The position numbers and the translations under genes were made by a program. Shown here piece after piece: positions 36,697 through 45,209 of a stretch of DNA of 64,000 nucleotides (position 1 is the first letter of the stretch; each line of letters opens with the position of its first letter). The DNA is from Candidatus Zhuqueibacterota bacterium (lineage in GTDB: Bacteria; Zhuqueibacterota; Zhuqueibacteria; Oceanimicrobiales; Oceanimicrobiaceae): positions 124,001 to 188,000 of the forward strand of contig JAJDAF010000036.1 in the NCBI GenBank assembly GCA_029261995.1, read 5' to 3'. The notes beneath the pieces were generated by a model, which made no database searches, was not told the origin of the DNA, and worked only from the letters and a program-made list of their open reading frames with translations.

Positions 36697-38460
36697 CTAT
36701 CGTACATGGATTATTTTCCTCGTTCCACTTAGACTTTCCGCCTTCAGTGTAACAAGAAAGACGCCAGACGCAGTAATTGAACCATTGTGATCCTTCCCAT
36801 CCCAATCCACCCAATACCTCCCCGACGTTTTCACATCATCCACCAACACCCTCACCAACCGCCCTCGAATATCAAAAACACTCAACCGTACCCGTTGCAC
36901 CTGAGTTCCCCCGCTACGATTTGCAAGTACGGTGAACTCAATCCGCGTACTCCCATTAAACGGATTCGGATAATTCTGCAGCAGCACGAAATCCTCTGGC
37001 GCCGGCACGTTGACGCTCACTATCGGTGAATAGTCCGAATCGCCGTTCAAGTCAATCTGCCGCAATCGATAGAAGAACACCCCGACTCCCGGCTGCGGGT
37101 CTTTGTATTGGTAGAATTGTGGCCGCACCGAATCACCCCGACCGGCGACAAACGCGATTCTGTGAAAATTCCGTTGCGTCTGGCCCCTTTGCACTTCGAA
37201 GCCGTAGTTGTTCGTCTCGGTGGCTGTCTGCCAGGTCAAGACGATGCTGGCATCCACGACCTGCGCGTGGAATGAATGCAGCTCCACCGGAACCGCCTGG
37301 TTGATGTAGTTGATTTTGCGCAACGCGGTACCGTATTCCAAAATGTAGATGGAGCCATCTTTGCCCAGGGCGCCATCTACAGGGTTGTTGCCAAAACCGC
37401 TGGCAAACTCCGAACTCGTCCACAGGCCGCTTTCTTCCTGGCGCAAATTGTGGATCACATCGTCGTAGAAGTCCGCATAGAACAGCGTGCCTTCGTACTC
37501 GTCCGGGAAGCTGAAGTCGTTGCCAAAGTCCTGTTGACGGTAGGCAACCAGAGCAACAACCGAATTCGCGCCCGCAAGGTGATATTCCCAAACCGGGTCA
37601 GTGGGTGTTGGCGGAATCAAGTCAGCGCCGGTGTCAAAATCGAGCGTTCCTTCGAAACGGGGCCAGCCAAAGTTCTCTCCTCCGACTGAAATATCGATTT
37701 CCTCTCGCTCCTTGTTGCCAACGTCGCCGATGAACAATCGGCCGGTCGCGGGATCGACCGCAAAACGGAACGGGTTGCGCAGACCGAAGGCGAATACCTC
37801 CGGTCGCTTGTTCGCAGGCTCACTCGGAAAGGCCGGGTTATCCGCGGGGATGGTCCCATCCCGATTAATTCTCAGAATTTTTCCTTTCAGGGAGGTCAGA
37901 TTCTGGACTTTCGAGCGGTTGCGGTCATCGCCGTGACTGACCAGCAGGGTTTTGTCAGGGGCAAATCGCAGGGTGCCGCCGTTGTGGCTGTTGCTCTCCG
38001 CCGGCATATCGTCAATCAGCACAAGTTGGCTGGCCGGGTCGATGGCGAGGTTGTCGGAATCGGAATCGGTCAAATCACCAGTCAGCGTAAACCGCGAAAC
38101 ATGATTGTTGTCAGGGTCACCGTCAAAGGTATGAAACAGGTAAACATAAGGCCTTTCGGGAAATTCGGGATCAACAGCAATTCCCAATAGTCCCTTCTCA
38201 ACCAGCCCCGCCACGTTTGGGACGGTGAGCAGGGTTTCGGCTTTCAGGACGCCATTGACCAGCAGCTTGACTTTCCCGCTAAATTGATGGATGAGCAAGA
38301 CTCTCCCGTCCGGCAGCAAAGCGAAACCAACGGCATCATCATCAAGACTGGTGTTGATGTCAATGACTTCAAAACCAATGGGAACTGTTTGAGCGTACAC
38401 GGCGCACATGTTGAAGAGCAGGCAAAGGAACATGGTACAGACAATGATCATCTTATCCAT
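36697..38460 (-). CDS. PQQ-type glucose/sorbosone dehydrogenase with C-terminal sorting domain
   Basis: 587 residues from the ATG at 38460, where the signal peptide (MDKMIIVCTMFLCLLFNMCA) starts; the open frame to 38691 is not used. Residues of about 30-390 form a six-bladed propeller of the soluble GDH class: GLLGIAVDPEFPERPYVYLF, the His-containing NSHNGGTLRFAPD, VSHGDDRN, and GKILRINRDG. A fibronectin-like domain (LTWQTATETNNYGFEVQ) and a sorting domain (LLQNYPNPFNGSTRIEF) follow. Likely an extracellular aldose dehydrogenase delivered like its downstream neighbour. PQQ biosynthesis genes are not in the window. Confidence 0.88.
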   Translation of the reverse strand: MDKMIIVCTMFLCLLFNMCAVYAQTVPIGFEVIDINTSLDDDAVGFALLPDGRVLLIHQFSGKVKLLVNGVLKAETLLTVPNVAGLVEKGLLGIAVDPEFPERPYVYLFHTFDGDPDNNHVSRFTLTGDLTDSDSDNLAIDPASQLVLIDDMPAESNSHNGGTLRFAPDKTLLVSHGDDRNRSKVQNLTSLKGKILRINRDGTIPADNPAFPSEPANKRPEVFAFGLRNPFRFAVDPATGRLFIGDVGNKEREEIDISVGGENFGWPRFEGTLDFDTGADLIPPTPTDPVWEYHLAGANSVVALVAYRQQDFGNDFSFPDEYEGTLFYADFYDDVIHNLRQEESGLWTSSEFASGFGNNPVDGALGKDGSIYILEYGTALRKINYINQAVPVELHSFHAQVVDASIVLTWQTATETNNYGFEVQRGQTQRNFHRIAFVAGRGDSVRPQFYQYKDPQPGVGVFFYRLRQIDLNGDSDYSPIVSVNVPAPEDFVLLQNYPNPFNGSTRIEFTVLANRSGGTQVQRVRLSVFDIRGRLVRVLVDDVKTSGRYWVDWDGKDHNGSITASGVFLVTLKAESLSGTRKIIHVR

Positions 38461-38944
38461 CCGTCTAACTACAATGGCCTCAAGATCTAATTGCTGCATC
38501 TCCCGCCTGTAGTTTAGGCTTATCACGGCTCCTCCTCTGACCAATGACTGCCAGCGATGTGATGTGGAACATCGAGAAACTTGAAAGGCTTGATGGTCGG
38601 AGATTTGGTGAAAAATCAAATTCAAGAAACCGGAATGTCGCGCGTCAGGAGTAGGAGTAGTGACTACATGGCCGTGGGAGACAAATTGCACGACAACAGA
38701 TTTCGATGTCAGCCTGAGACGTCGTATCAGAAGCCATCCAAACCTACATAGAAGAAAAGCACAAGATTAGAGAAATGCAACATAAAAAAGGAAATACAGA
38801 CAAAAAAATCATGAACTGTACAATCTAAAGATCATCAGCGCTTTCTGCAGTGGCGCCGCGATTTGCAGCAATGCGGATTCTGAGACTGCGCCACGGGTTC
38901 GATGTCATCCTTTTTGCACTCTGCATCGGCCAAAAGATAGATCA

Positions 38945-39070
38945 GGGCAGGGCAAACCGGTAAAGGGCACAGGCAAACTGAAGAAGGGCACGGGCAAAAT
39001 GGTCAAGGGGCACAGCCAAACTGAAGAAGGGCACAGGCAGAAAGGTCAAGGGGCACAGGCAAAAGAACGA
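38945..39070 (+). repeat. Tandem repeat, alternating 21- and 22-bp units
   Basis: Six head-to-tail units each begin GGGCAC/GGGCAG. Units 2 and 4 end in ACTGAAGAA; units 3 and 5 end in GGTCAAG, giving a 43-bp higher-order period. The first and last units are degenerate. No spacers, so not CRISPR. Confidence 0.85.
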
Positions 39071-39105
39071 GATTCGGCACGCGAAACAGACTCTGGCTGG
39101 AAAGT

Positions 39106-39135
39106 TTGACAAAGTTATTCAAGTCCGGTCACAAT
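39106..39135 (+). promoter_or_regulatory. Possible promoter of the coiled-coil gene
   Basis: TTGACA at 39106-39111 with CACAAT 18 bp downstream (39130-39135), 54 bp before the ATG at 39189. The -10 matches four of six consensus bases. Confidence 0.4.
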
Positions 39136-39188
39136 CCTTCCGAAAAAGTAACAAATGTTACATGCACTAACACGAAAGGACAGACAAC

Positions 39189-39893
39189 ATGTCAAGCCGA
39201 CTCACTAAAAAGTACCTGTCAAAAGTCAAATGGCGGCTCGAGCGCATGGTGGATGCCCATGCCAATTGCGGTGTGCCGCTGCGCGACGACCTGAAAACAA
39301 TGCTCGATGAAACCTTTGCTGTTTTTGACACCAAACGGGCTGCCTACGACGACGTGCGCGCGCAACGCCGGGAGGCCGCAAACCAGGCCGCCGAGCTGCA
39401 ACAGCAGGGTATCGAAGCGTTGCAGAGACTCAAGAATGGCCTGAAAAGCCAGATACCGGCCGACCAGCTCGATCCGGTTTGGCAGGTCTATGGCCTGAAC
39501 GTGGACATTCCCGACGCCCGCCTCGATGTTATGGCAACCCTCGGGGTCGTCCTGGAAACAGCCGGGCGCCAGACTGACGACAGCCGCAAGCCTACGGCCG
39601 AGCTACAAACCGAGCTGCAGACCACCTATGACGCTCTGGAAGCAAAAGTCACACTTGGCAACCAGCTCAAAGCTGATTTTGTGGAGGCGAAACGCGATCT
39701 GCAGGCCGTGCTCAAGCAAGCCACCGCCCTGCGCACCCGCGCCTACGCTTACTTGACAAGCGTGTTGCCGGCTCGCAGCCGTGACCCCAAGCTGATCGAC
39801 TATGGCCTGCGGCAAAGCTTTGGCGGACGTCGCAGCACGACTGTGACCGTGGTGAATGAAGAGGAGATTCCAGCAGAACCCACACAACCGTAG
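39189..39893 (+). CDS. Coiled-coil protein of unknown function
   Basis: 234 residues, no signal peptide or membrane segment, almost entirely helical. A long heptad-rich stretch (about residues 45-85: VRAQRREAANQAAELQQQGI and on) and a second one (about 140-185) suggest an elongated coiled coil. The C-terminal 40 residues (YGLRQSFGGRRSTTVTVVNE) are different and end acidic. AAGGA lies upstream of the ATG. I do not recognise the family. It is a single-gene unit with its own promoter and a 3' hairpin. Confidence 0.75.
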   Translation: MSSRLTKKYLSKVKWRLERMVDAHANCGVPLRDDLKTMLDETFAVFDTKRAAYDDVRAQRREAANQAAELQQQGIEALQRLKNGLKSQIPADQLDPVWQVYGLNVDIPDARLDVMATLGVVLETAGRQTDDSRKPTAELQTELQTTYDALEAKVTLGNQLKADFVEAKRDLQAVLKQATALRTRAYAYLTSVLPARSRDPKLIDYGLRQSFGGRRSTTVTVVNEEEIPAEPTQP

Positions 39894-39934
39894 CTGATCC
39901 AGACGCGCGGTATTAGCACCGCCGCTCTCCCAAA

Positions 39935-39975
39935 AACCAGGCCCGCGGAAGCAGGCTGCCTCCGCGGGCTTGGTT
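39935..39975 (+). terminator. Strong hairpin downstream of the coiled-coil gene
   Basis: A 15-bp stem (39935-39949 with 39961-39975, one G-U pair). There is no T-run immediately after, so it may be a transcript-stabilising hairpin rather than a classical terminator. Confidence 0.55.
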
Positions 39976-40080
39976 CATCCTGCGATTTACATCTATAATT
40001 TACAGCACTTTCGGTGCTCATTAGGGAGTGTCCCGAGTGTCCGGCTAAGAGCTTAACAAAATTGACTTGGCGATTAGGGC

Positions 40081-40944
40081 TTACCACTTTACGGCCGCAG
40101 ACTCTTGGTAAGTCGGAAGTCGTATCCACCTCGGAGAAATGAGAAGTTCATTTCCGACTCGTCGCTCGGCTGCGGAATAGTTGAGTGAGAACGCGCGTAT
40201 TGTTGCCCAATCTCGATACATTCGGCGTATCTCAGGGCAGTCATCATAAGTTAAAACCCACGCGGCATTGGTCATTTGCCTAAGCCGAGCCGCAAGTGCT
40301 TCGTGATATTCTTCATTCAATGCATTCAGATAAAGCGTTGGACCTTTAACGAAGTACGGTGGGTCAATGAAAAAAAGCGTAGAGTCTGCGTCGAGACTCT
40401 CAATGAATTCTATCCCGTCGTAAGAAGACACATGGATGCGATCCCGATATTCTGAAACCTTCTCACACCTACGCTGAAGCCCCTGCTTGTTGAACCTGGC
40501 ATCGATTTTCCATTTACCGGCTTGCTTTATTCCACCAATGGGTCCGCCGTTCATGATTATTCCTGACCGATTACATCGGTTCAGGTAAAAGGCTGCAAAA
40601 CCACGGCGAAGACGAGATGCACGATGGTCCTTGTAAATCTCTCGTTGATGACGCCATTCGACAGTGTTGACACTTGCATCTGACAGCATCTCAAGAAATG
40701 GTCTCGGCCTATTGACAATAGTCCACCAAAAGTCATGAATCGCGGGATCAGCATCGTTTATATATATGTCAGGTGTCTCTTCGAGATAGAGCATGGTGAG
40801 AGCTGCACCTGCGCCGCCAGCGAAGGGTTCTGCAAAAGATCGGTCTCCGAACCCGTTCAACCTCCTAACCTGACTTAGCAAACCAGTCATCGCAGCTTTG
40901 CCACCAGGATATCGTAGAGGGCTAGAGACCTTCATCTGTTGCAT
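40081..40944 (-). CDS. D12-class DNA N6-adenine methyltransferase
   Basis: 287 residues with the alpha-class order of motifs: the SAM-binding opening LRYPGGKAAM, FAEPFAGGAGAAL, DADPAIHDFW and the catalytic DPPYF in LFFIDPPYFVKG. This is the Dam/M.DpnII-like family, which methylates adenine in a short palindrome, often GATC. The start overlaps the end of the ParB-like gene by 23 bp (or 14 bp if the ATG at 40935 is used), so the two are translationally coupled. No restriction endonuclease of a known type is adjacent, which makes the ParB-like partner the candidate effector. Confidence 0.9.
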   Translation of the reverse strand: MQQMKVSSPLRYPGGKAAMTGLLSQVRRLNGFGDRSFAEPFAGGAGAALTMLYLEETPDIYINDADPAIHDFWWTIVNRPRPFLEMLSDASVNTVEWRHQREIYKDHRASRLRRGFAAFYLNRCNRSGIIMNGGPIGGIKQAGKWKIDARFNKQGLQRRCEKVSEYRDRIHVSSYDGIEFIESLDADSTLFFIDPPYFVKGPTLYLNALNEEYHEALAARLRQMTNAAWVLTYDDCPEIRRMYRDWATIRAFSLNYSAAERRVGNELLISPRWIRLPTYQESAAVKW

Positions 40945-42388
40945 CCTCTATTGGCAATTCCAACATCATTCGAAATAACGGTTCTGTCCTAATCCAAAAC
41001 TGCTGAATGTCGCGCTCACCGGGGAAATCTTTTGCCTGGTGAACGAATGAATGAAAGTCACTCAATCCAAACGGTGCAGCAGGATCACGACTAAGGGCCT
41101 TCTCAATCCTATTCGCGTCTGCCTTTGATAGCTTCGATTTTGCAACAGCAATGATCTCTTTGCTGAGATCACCCATCATAGGAATGCCATGCCGAAGTTG
41201 CCTGCCCTTTGATTTCAGTTTGTCGATCAAAGTGGCTAGGTTCCCACTGCGTCCGAGATAGTCAAGAACGGCGAGTTCTAGAAAGACTCTAAGAAGAACC
41301 GCTCCAGCGTTCGGGAAGTGATCTCGCCTGAGGTTAGTCAATTCTTCACGTATTTCAACAAGACGCTCACTGCCATAGCGCACCTTGAAGTCTTTTGGCA
41401 GAACCCTTTTGCTACGCTGGCGGGTGTTCTTGCGGCGTGACGTTGGGTTCTCCTGTGAACTCGACGAAGACACAGAGTGACCTGCTATGATATCGGCTGG
41501 CACAAACGACCCTCTTTTTTGTGAGGGCAGCTCCTCGGGATTCCATGACTTGAAGTACGATTCGATATTGTCGTTCTTGTTCAGGCTTCGCGACGATTGC
41601 TTTCCAAGCGCAACGTCAGAAACGAGTTTCCTGAAGCCACGCGTAAATTCCTTTTTTGTAGTCGTGCCACGCAGTCCATGGTCTGCATCAGGCTTTATCT
41701 TAAGGTAGTCGCGGCCGACCGAAGATTCCAGGACACGTTCCAATGTAGTAAAGAGCTTTGCTCGGGGATTATCAAGTTTGGCCTTTAACTCCTCCGGAAG
41801 GTCAAGCGAGCGGGCCATGTCAGCAATAGCTCTCGTTTGCCGGGCTTTTTGAACGTCAGCCAATGAAAAACCGAGATCGTCCCGAAGTTCGTCGTTTTCG
41901 TATCCTTCAGCAAGTTTATCGAGGATGAAGCTCGCACGATTTTCGGCTTGCCAAGGAAGGACTGGGCTCCCTATGTGCCGACCCGCAATCTGGCGGTCAG
42001 TCGCACGACGATTCGGAGCCATTGTCACAGGGACATTTGCTATCAAACTCAGATCGGTAATCTTGCGTGATAGTCGTTCCACCTTCCTTCTGTATGGGTT
42101 CTCAAGAAGCCCAGGCTCGCGCAAAGCCTTCAGCGCAGCAAGTCGGCGGTTACCTTCAACGACAATCGTACGGCCGTTCTCTTTTACAGCTAGAAGCGGC
42201 TCATTCTGGAAATAGCCATGGTTTGCGATGCTTTCTGCCACATCTATTGCTTTGTCGTGTTCGAACAGATATTGGATAATCTCTCTAGGTGCCTGGGCTG
42301 ATGTCTCGCGCCCCAATCGCGGATTTTTGGCATCCAAATGGATGTTGGCTACTGAGCGATTCGTAGTTTTCCGGTCATCTACTGCCAT
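40922..42388 (-). CDS. ParB-like protein with C-terminal HEPN-like domain
   Basis: 488 residues. The N-terminal 110 residues are a ParB/sulfiredoxin-type domain: VANIHLDAKNPR, then EPLLAVKENGRTIVVEGNRR, with the GNRR box of the NTPase/nuclease fold. A variable Ser/Arg-rich linker (SSSSSQENPTSRRKNTRQRS) separates it from a helical C-terminus (about 370-488: NAGAVLLRVFLELAVLDYL, then FHSFVHQAKDFPG). This resembles HEPN-like domains found on predicted defence proteins, including a late His. It overlaps the adenine methyltransferase gene. No parA or centromere-like sites are near, so a partition role is unlikely. Confidence 0.8.
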   Translation of the reverse strand: MAVDDRKTTNRSVANIHLDAKNPRLGRETSAQAPREIIQYLFEHDKAIDVAESIANHGYFQNEPLLAVKENGRTIVVEGNRRLAALKALREPGLLENPYRRKVERLSRKITDLSLIANVPVTMAPNRRATDRQIAGRHIGSPVLPWQAENRASFILDKLAEGYENDELRDDLGFSLADVQKARQTRAIADMARSLDLPEELKAKLDNPRAKLFTTLERVLESSVGRDYLKIKPDADHGLRGTTTKKEFTRGFRKLVSDVALGKQSSRSLNKNDNIESYFKSWNPEELPSQKRGSFVPADIIAGHSVSSSSSQENPTSRRKNTRQRSKRVLPKDFKVRYGSERLVEIREELTNLRRDHFPNAGAVLLRVFLELAVLDYLGRSGNLATLIDKLKSKGRQLRHGIPMMGDLSKEIIAVAKSKLSKADANRIEKALSRDPAAPFGLSDFHSFVHQAKDFPGERDIQQFWIRTEPLFRMMLELPIEDATDEGL

Positions 42389-42510
42389 TTTTTTTGCCCC
42401 GTTTTGGATTCTGTACCCTAGTGCCCAAGAAGCTATGCAGACAAGCTGTCATGATCAAGAAAAAACTGCGAGTATTGGCGAGAAGTCGGCGGGGGATGAT
42501 GAGCTTGTCT

Positions 42511-42666
42511 CTAAGAATCATCAACAAACGTAGTCCTCGTAGGCGTCACAGCCGCATCCACAATAGCCGTCGTATCGAGCGCCTTCTCTCCATCCAACAA
42601 CACGCCAACCAACCCGGACAACGCCAACCCATCAACGACAATCGTGGTGTTCGTTGACTCGCTCAT
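42511..42666 (-). CDS. Doubtful small protein
   Basis: A 51-residue frame (MSESTNTTIVVDGLALSGLV, continuing to FVDDS) on the minus strand. Composition is protein-like (Val/Ala/Thr/Asp-rich), but there is no clear Shine-Dalgarno, no family match that I know, and the frame is open upstream to 42726. It could be a remnant of a larger gene. Confidence 0.3.
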   Translation of the reverse strand: MSESTNTTIVVDGLALSGLVGVLLDGEKALDTTAIVDAAVTPTRTTFVDDS

Positions 42667-42791
42667 ATCATAGAGTATACACACCGGGGCTCGATATCTC
42701 GGACGCATTGCCGATCTTGGCACCATTCGGGGGACTTCCGATGCATGGTGACTGTGACCTCGCCGGTCCGGCCTGAATCCAACTGCTCCGG

Positions 42792-42887
42792 GCTGTCACT
42801 GCGATCACACTTCAGCGAAGCAATCTCCTCGGGCAGGCAGAGAGATTGCCACGTCCCGCTGAAAAACGCGGGACTCGCAATGACAGC
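42792..42887. repeat. Mosaic palindromic repeat of the GCAATGACA type
   Basis: GCTGTCACTGCGA near 42792 is nearly complementary to CGCAATGACAGC at 42876-42887. GCGAAGCAATCTC inside pairs roughly with GAGATTGCCACGTC. Repeats with these blocks are scattered through many bacterial genomes as non-coding elements. Confidence 0.55.
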
Positions 42888-42922
42888 TACGGCCACTCTC
42901 GATGTTTTCGGTCAGCAACCAG

Positions 42923-44416
42923 TCAACGCGCTCTCAAAGACATCCCGGAAATCAAGGCCCCCAACAGATCCTGCACCCGTCTCGCTTCTGAATTCGGCGC
43001 CACGAAATCATCCATCATAAAAGAGAACGCCAGCAGCTCGCCGTCAGCGGTTGTGGTGTAGCCGGACAAGCATGAGGCGCCGCTCAGGTTGCCGGTTTTT
43101 GCGCGCAGCTTACCTTCCGCCGGCGTGCCTTGCATGCGCCGGCTGATGGTGCCGTCCACGCCGGCAATCGGCAGCGAGGCCTGAAATTCAGCCTGGATTT
43201 GAAAATTGCGGTGCACGGCGCGCAGCAGACTGATGAGGTGGTCGGGCGAAATCAGACTGTAGCGCGACACCCCGGAACCGTCCGCAATTTTGAGATCAAG
43301 GGTATCGACGCCGATTTCCGCTAGATAGGTTTTGACCATCGACAAGCCGTTTTTGCCGGTGCCGGGCCCTGCGACCAATTCGGCGCCAAGGGTTTTCAAC
43401 AGCATCTCCGCTGAGAGATTGTCGCTGATCTTGTTGGTGTTGTGCACGGCGTCAGAGAGTGGCGCGGAGAAATGGGTCGCCAGCACCACGGAGGTATCCG
43501 GCGCAGCACCGGCAAGGATGGTCCCCTGCACTCGGATGCCGAGTTCACGGGCAACCTGAGAAAACAAGGTGCCGGTATAGAGCGCCGGACGGACAACGGT
43601 TCGCATGCGCCGCTGCTCTTTGGCGGTGTTCGCCAGGCCGCCCTCCACTTTTATGGTATTCTCCGGGTACATCCACTCCCGGGTGATGGCGAATTCCTCG
43701 ATGCGGGTCGTGTCGGTCGAGTCCACGGTGACGCCGAAATTTTGAATGCTGAGATAAGAAGTCTCAGGCGCCAGGCTGACCTGCAGCGAATCCCCGATCT
43801 GCGCTCCAGGTTTGACTTTCACAATGACGCCGTTTTTGTTCACGCTCAGCGCGCTGATATGGGTGAAATCCCGATATGAGCCGTCGTCCCACATCCAGCC
43901 ATTGCCCCAGTACAGATCATCGAAATAAGTGGCGTCACAAACGAGATCGCCGCTGACCGCCCGAATGCCCTGATCATAGAGTTGTTGCGCCAGCCAGCGC
44001 AGATCATCCTGCTCCAGGTCAGGGTTGCCGAAACCCTGCAAGTAGAGGTTGCCCACAATCGTGCTGTCGTGCACGGAAGCCGTATCCGCATGCAGGATCG
44101 TCCGGAACCGGAAATTCGGGCCCAGGCGGGAAAGCGCGGTCGCGGTGGTGAACAGCTTCATGTTCGATGCCGGTAAAAACCGGCGCCGGCTGTTTTTTTC
44201 ATAAATCGTTTGCCCCGACTGCAGGGAGACGACCTTGACGCCGACATGGGCATTCACCAGCGCGGAATCCTGCAAAACCCGCTCGAACTGCGCGGCCAGA
44301 TTCTGACCCGCCTCGGCAGTGGCCTGAACCCGCATGCCTCCCCGGGAGGCGCAGGCGGATAAAGCAAAGAGTGCAGCAAGACAAATCAGGATTGGCAGAT
44401 TTCTATTCGCGGACAT
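42923..44416 (-). CDS. dacB: D-alanyl-D-alanine carboxypeptidase/endopeptidase, PBP4 class
   Basis: A 497-residue S13-family penicillin-binding protein with a lipoprotein signal (LFALSACASRGG). The active-site motifs are all visible: SxxK as SNMK (about residue 83), SxN as SDN in KISDNLSAEM (about 330) and KTG in AKTGNLSG (about 438). The long insertion between SxxK and SxN is typical of the class. It trims or cleaves peptidoglycan cross-bridges in the periplasm. Its start overlaps the end of the Nudix gene by 14 bp, so both are probably one operon. Confidence 0.93.
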   Translation of the reverse strand: MSANRNLPILICLAALFALSACASRGGMRVQATAEAGQNLAAQFERVLQDSALVNAHVGVKVVSLQSGQTIYEKNSRRRFLPASNMKLFTTATALSRLGPNFRFRTILHADTASVHDSTIVGNLYLQGFGNPDLEQDDLRWLAQQLYDQGIRAVSGDLVCDATYFDDLYWGNGWMWDDGSYRDFTHISALSVNKNGVIVKVKPGAQIGDSLQVSLAPETSYLSIQNFGVTVDSTDTTRIEEFAITREWMYPENTIKVEGGLANTAKEQRRMRTVVRPALYTGTLFSQVARELGIRVQGTILAGAAPDTSVVLATHFSAPLSDAVHNTNKISDNLSAEMLLKTLGAELVAGPGTGKNGLSMVKTYLAEIGVDTLDLKIADGSGVSRYSLISPDHLISLLRAVHRNFQIQAEFQASLPIAGVDGTISRRMQGTPAEGKLRAKTGNLSGASCLSGYTTTADGELLAFSFMMDDFVAPNSEARRVQDLLGALISGMSLRAR

Positions 44417-45209
44417 TCGTTTCCTCCAGATATTTCAAATAGAGCCCGACGCAGCCTGCGGCAGAGGGGCTGAAGTTGGACATTTGCGTCGCAACAAAAG
44501 ATTGCAGGATATCGTGTTCGTTTTTCAGAGCGATAAGCTCAGCAACCTCGGGGCAGCCATGGTCTTTGGCGGCAGCGAGAAGATTGCGAGCGTCTTCGCG
44601 GGTGTTGCAGGCAAAAACCATTTCTGGCTTGCGGGTCACTACAGTCTCCACCAGCCCGATGCAGACCATCTGCCCGGGTCGCAGATTGACTTCTTCCAGC
44701 AGTTCCTCCTGCATGGCGAAAAATGGGTCCGGAACGCCATTGACAAGATGCGCAACCGGTTCAACATGACCGCCGAGAACATCGAGTCTGCCAGGGCCTT
44801 CGCCGACAGCCTGCGAGCGCCGCATGAGAACGAACTGCTTGTCCGCCGTCACCACAATGGCGCTGATGCCGAGGGCGCGCGCGCAGAACGCAACTTCGGT
44901 TGCCTGGCCGGCGGTTTCGTGCAGATGGTTGGAGTACAGAAGCTGTTTGTAATTCGTGTAGCCAAGCTCCAGGGTCAAACGACCGCTCGCGGCTTGCCAG
45001 TTGCGCAACCGGCACAGGTCGCCGTTGAAGATGTAGTCGCGCTTCGGCGTCTCTTCGATTTCGCGGCGCCAGTAGGCATCGATTTGGTCTTTGAGTGACG
45101 CCGGTATGTCATCGGCGGCGCCATGCCATTGCACGCTCAGTTGGTTGCGGGTGACGCTGCAACGGCAGAGTATCTTGTAGGGGAGTTTGTCAGCGAGTTT
45201 GGGATTCAC
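44403..45209 (-). CDS. Nudix hydrolase resembling NUDT22
   Basis: 268 residues. A Nudix-like region is visible as LDVLGGHVEP followed, after an insertion, by FFAMQEELLEEVNLRPG, so the canonical GX5EX7REUXEEXGU box is stretched and lacks the Arg. This broken box preceded by GGHxEP is characteristic of animal NUDT22, a UDP-glucose/UDP-galactose hydrolase. The flanking N-terminal domain (LTLELGYTNYKQLLYSNHL) also fits. By analogy it may hydrolyse UDP-hexoses. It starts with GTG at 45209, overlapping the cytosine methyltransferase stop by 4 bp, and overlaps dacB at its end. Confidence 0.75.
   Translation of the reverse strand: MNPKLADKLPYKILCRCSVTRNQLSVQWHGAADDIPASLKDQIDAYWRREIEETPKRDYIFNGDLCRLRNWQAASGRLTLELGYTNYKQLLYSNHLHETAGQATEVAFCARALGISAIVVTADKQFVLMRRSQAVGEGPGRLDVLGGHVEPVAHLVNGVPDPFFAMQEELLEEVNLRPGQMVCIGLVETVVTRKPEMVFACNTREDARNLLAAAKDHGCPEVAELIALKNEHDILQSFVATQMSNFSPSAAGCVGLYLKYLEETNVRE

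Larger units (their letters stand above)
38461..39188. other. Long intergenic region with a tandem repeat block
   Basis: The region is divergent between the sugar dehydrogenase and the coiled-coil gene. It holds a tandem repeat at 38945-39070 and a possible promoter at 39106-39135. The A-rich stretch around 38750-38830 may carry the dehydrogenase promoter. No coding frame of note. Confidence 0.6.
42389..42922. other. Intergenic region between ParB-like gene and dacB
   Basis: Contains a doubtful 51-residue frame at 42511-42666 and a mosaic palindromic repeat at 42792-42887. Otherwise nothing recognised. Confidence 0.5.

Noticed and set aside
38945-39070. CRISPR array
   Set aside because: Units are contiguous and 21-22 bp with no unique spacers and no cas genes nearby.
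40922-42388. Chromosome partition ParB
   Set aside because: No ParA gene, no parS-like palindromes seen, and a HEPN-like tail instead of the ParB dimerisation domain.
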